From assembly GCF_024721305.1 (NCBI RefSeq), contig NZ_JAMXOD010000001.1, forward strand, positions 1-64,000: a stretch of 64,000 bases of DNA, written 5' to 3'. The translations under genes and the position numbers were made by a program. The DNA comes from Aequitasia blattaphilus. Lineage in GTDB: Bacteria; Bacillota; Clostridia; Lachnospirales; Lachnospiraceae. Positions 62,692-64,000 of this stretch are shown here, in pieces. Numbering within the stretch: position 1 is the stretch's first letter; each line of letters begins with the position of its first letter. Under the pieces are notes generated by a model. It worked only from the letters and a program-made list of their open reading frames with translations, was not told where the DNA came from and ran no database searches.

Positions 62692-63572
62692 TTGAACGTG
62701 TGCTTTTCTTTGTGGACATCCAGTTGCTTTTTGTTTTGTGTCCATACTTTTTTGCGATAATCTCGAGGTGATATCCCTTGCCTTTGCTTAAAAGCTTTAG
62801 AAAAAACCAGAGGATTTTTATATCCGCAGGACGAGGCGATATTTTCAATCGATAAATCAGACAAACTCAACATATCCATCCCTCGGTCAAGACGAAAATC
62901 CGAAAGATATTTTTGTGGTGATATTCCCAGCTCTTTCTTAAAGAGAGTACATAGGTAGCTTCTGTTTATGCAGACAAAGTCGGCAACATTTTGTACAGTG
63001 ATTTCATGCACATAGTTATTACCAATATATTCTAGCGCCTTTTTGATATAGAAGGTTTGTTTTTCGTTAGGCTTGTAAGGCAACTCTACGGTTAATTCTT
63101 TTGCAAGGTAACCAAGAAATTGATAAAAATAGCCTTGTAAAAAGTAGTCATGGTATTCGCCAATTTTACTATGATTGAGCATTTCTACAATAAGAGATTT
63201 GAGTTCAGTGCCATAGCTTGTTTTGAAAATAGGGTGCCCCATATTGATGCCTAATTTTTGCAGATATTCAGGACATTTCGTTCCATTAAATCCAATCCAA
63301 ATGTAGGACCAAGGATTCTGTGAGGAAGCCTCATAATAGGTGCGTACATGGGGTTCAATTAAAAATCCTTGCCCTTTTTGCAGATGATACACTTTTTTAT
63401 CTACATGAAAAGTGCCTTCTCCCTCTAAGATTACATGTAGGACGTATCCTGTTCGTGCGGCAGGACCAAAGCTATGACTAGGAGAGCACTCGCCATATCC
63501 ACAAAAACACAAATAAAATTCCTGATGTTTATTTTCACTTTCGTTTAATTGAAGAACATATGCATTTTCCAT
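62688..63572 (-). CDS. AraC-family regulator with cupin sensor domain
   Basis: 294 residues. The N-terminal AraC_binding cupin (about 20-150; LHVILEGEGTFHVDKKVYHLQKGQGFLI) is followed by a double HTH (about 190-285; VADFVCINRSYLCTLFKKELG and IENIASSCGYKNPLVFSKAFK). This is the usual MsmR/RafR-like activator of alpha-galactoside operons, and its place next to the ABC-GH4 operon fits that role. AGGAGG about 10 bases upstream supports ATG 63572. Confidence 0.9.
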   Translation of the reverse strand: MENAYVLQLNESENKHQEFYLCFCGYGECSPSHSFGPAARTGYVLHVILEGEGTFHVDKKVYHLQKGQGFLIEPHVRTYYEASSQNPWSYIWIGFNGTKCPEYLQKLGINMGHPIFKTSYGTELKSLIVEMLNHSKIGEYHDYFLQGYFYQFLGYLAKELTVELPYKPNEKQTFYIKKALEYIGNNYVHEITVQNVADFVCINRSYLCTLFKKELGISPQKYLSDFRLDRGMDMLSLSDLSIENIASSCGYKNPLVFSKAFKQRQGISPRDYRKKVWTQNKKQLDVHKEKHTFK

Positions 63573-63619
63573 AGAAGGAATCCTCCTGAATTTTTTAATA
63601 TGTCATAGGGAAAAACCCT

Positions 63620-64000
63620 CTAATATCCATGATCAAAATGTTCCCAGTCACCACTTTCGTTCCGAATAAGAACCCAACTCCAATCACTGTAAGTTGAATT
63701 TGGGTTAAAACCATCTCCAGCAAAGGAATTAACATCAAAGGATGATAATATTACGATTACTTCAGCACTATCCCAATCTTTATATTCATCGAGGTAGGTA
63801 TCTCCGGGGTAATAAAGTTCTGTTAGTGTACAGCCACCAAATTCACTATGAAAATAGTCTTTTATTGTTTGAAAGGCTGATTCAATTTCAGCATTTGAAT
63901 ATATTTTAGAGGGGTTACCATCAGAAATTTGAACATTGTGAATATTTCCTCTACTATTTTTTAAAATAAATACAGTAAACAATAACGTAACGAAAGCTAT
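63620..64000 (-). CDS. Anchored or secreted hypothetical protein (DUF4829-like), cut by the window edge
   Basis: The frame is open to the right edge, where it reads a hydrophobic stretch (IAFVTLLFTVFIL) that looks like a signal peptide or membrane anchor, so the true start is beyond 64000. The visible domain (AEIESAFQTIKDYFHSEFGGCTLTELYY, VIVILSSFDVNS, FNPNSTYSDWSWVLIRNESGDWEHFDHGY) belongs to a family common in Lachnospiraceae as small exported proteins, usually hypothetical or DUF4829-like. Function unknown. It is upstream of the AraC gene on the same strand. Confidence 0.6.
   Translation of the reverse strand: MAFVTLLFTVFILKNSRGNIHNVQISDGNPSKIYSNAEIESAFQTIKDYFHSEFGGCTLTELYYPGDTYLDEYKDWDSAEVIVILSSFDVNSFAGDGFNPNSTYSDWSWVLIRNESGDWEHFDHGY

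Overview
The window looks like chromosome of a low-GC Gram-positive anaerobe of class Clostridia, most likely Lachnospiraceae. The reasons are strong AGGAGG ribosome sites, AT-rich spacers, a nine-gene V/A-type ATPase operon, a large VanS-like sensor kinase, TRAP and ABC sugar transporters, and several hypothetical families typical of that group. No rRNA, tRNA or CRISPR array was seen.

Left end (1-8.4 kb) is accessory and partly decayed. It holds a structured element resembling the end of a TnpB-type transposon guide RNA, an AlbA/Schlafen-type putative regulator, and remnants of an SDR enzyme, a TetR regulator, a DUF6259 glycosidase and an unidentified gene. A relatively GC-rich block follows on the minus strand: an MGMT-family protein, a CPBP protease, a drug-type ABC exporter, a GyrI-like protein and an AraC/GyrI regulator broken by an internal deletion.

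8.9-20.3 kb is plus-strand chromosomal backbone: a two-component system, a methyltransferase, a membrane-anchored C39-like protein, a TPR/acidic/P-loop protein and glycogen branching enzyme. A junction of an integrase fragment and an unidentified gene fragment (20.6-21.1 kb) and two small hypothetical genes follow.

22.1-25.2 kb is a GC-shifted three-gene minus-strand operon: an XRE-type repressor, an unknown 389-residue protein, and a 562-residue protein joining a DUF6273 domain to a C-terminal FtsZ/tubulin-like GTPase domain. I know of no described system with this arrangement, so it is the best candidate here for something new.

25.5-28.0 kb carries cytosine deaminase and permease (codA, codB). 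28.2-36.6 kb carries the V-type ATPase operon (G/H, C, I, K, F, E, A, B, D). 36.8-45.1 kb is mixed: trmB, proC, an ATC-hydrolase family gene with an M20 peptidase, a lipoprotein, a polysaccharide deacetylase, an EamA transporter, a GGDEF protein and a chorismate mutase-shikimate kinase fusion.

45.1-57.1 kb is a coherent catabolic cluster: two paralogous LysR regulators, two Old Yellow Enzyme/FAD/Fe-S reductases, a sugar-isomerase-fold protein with a 3-dehydroshikimate-dehydratase-like metal site, a YdiB-type quinate/shikimate dehydrogenase, an MFS transporter and a TRAP transporter. I infer anaerobic use of quinate/shikimate-type hydroaromatic acids.

57.2-64 kb has a 54-residue zinc-ribbon protein, a frameshifted D-lyxose isomerase, an alpha-glycoside ABC uptake operon with a family 4 glycosidase, an AraC regulator, and a secreted or anchored protein cut by the window edge. 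Three genes or gene junctions (AraC/GyrI, integrase, lyxose isomerase) show deletion-type lesions, so the accessory parts of this chromosome appear to be eroding.
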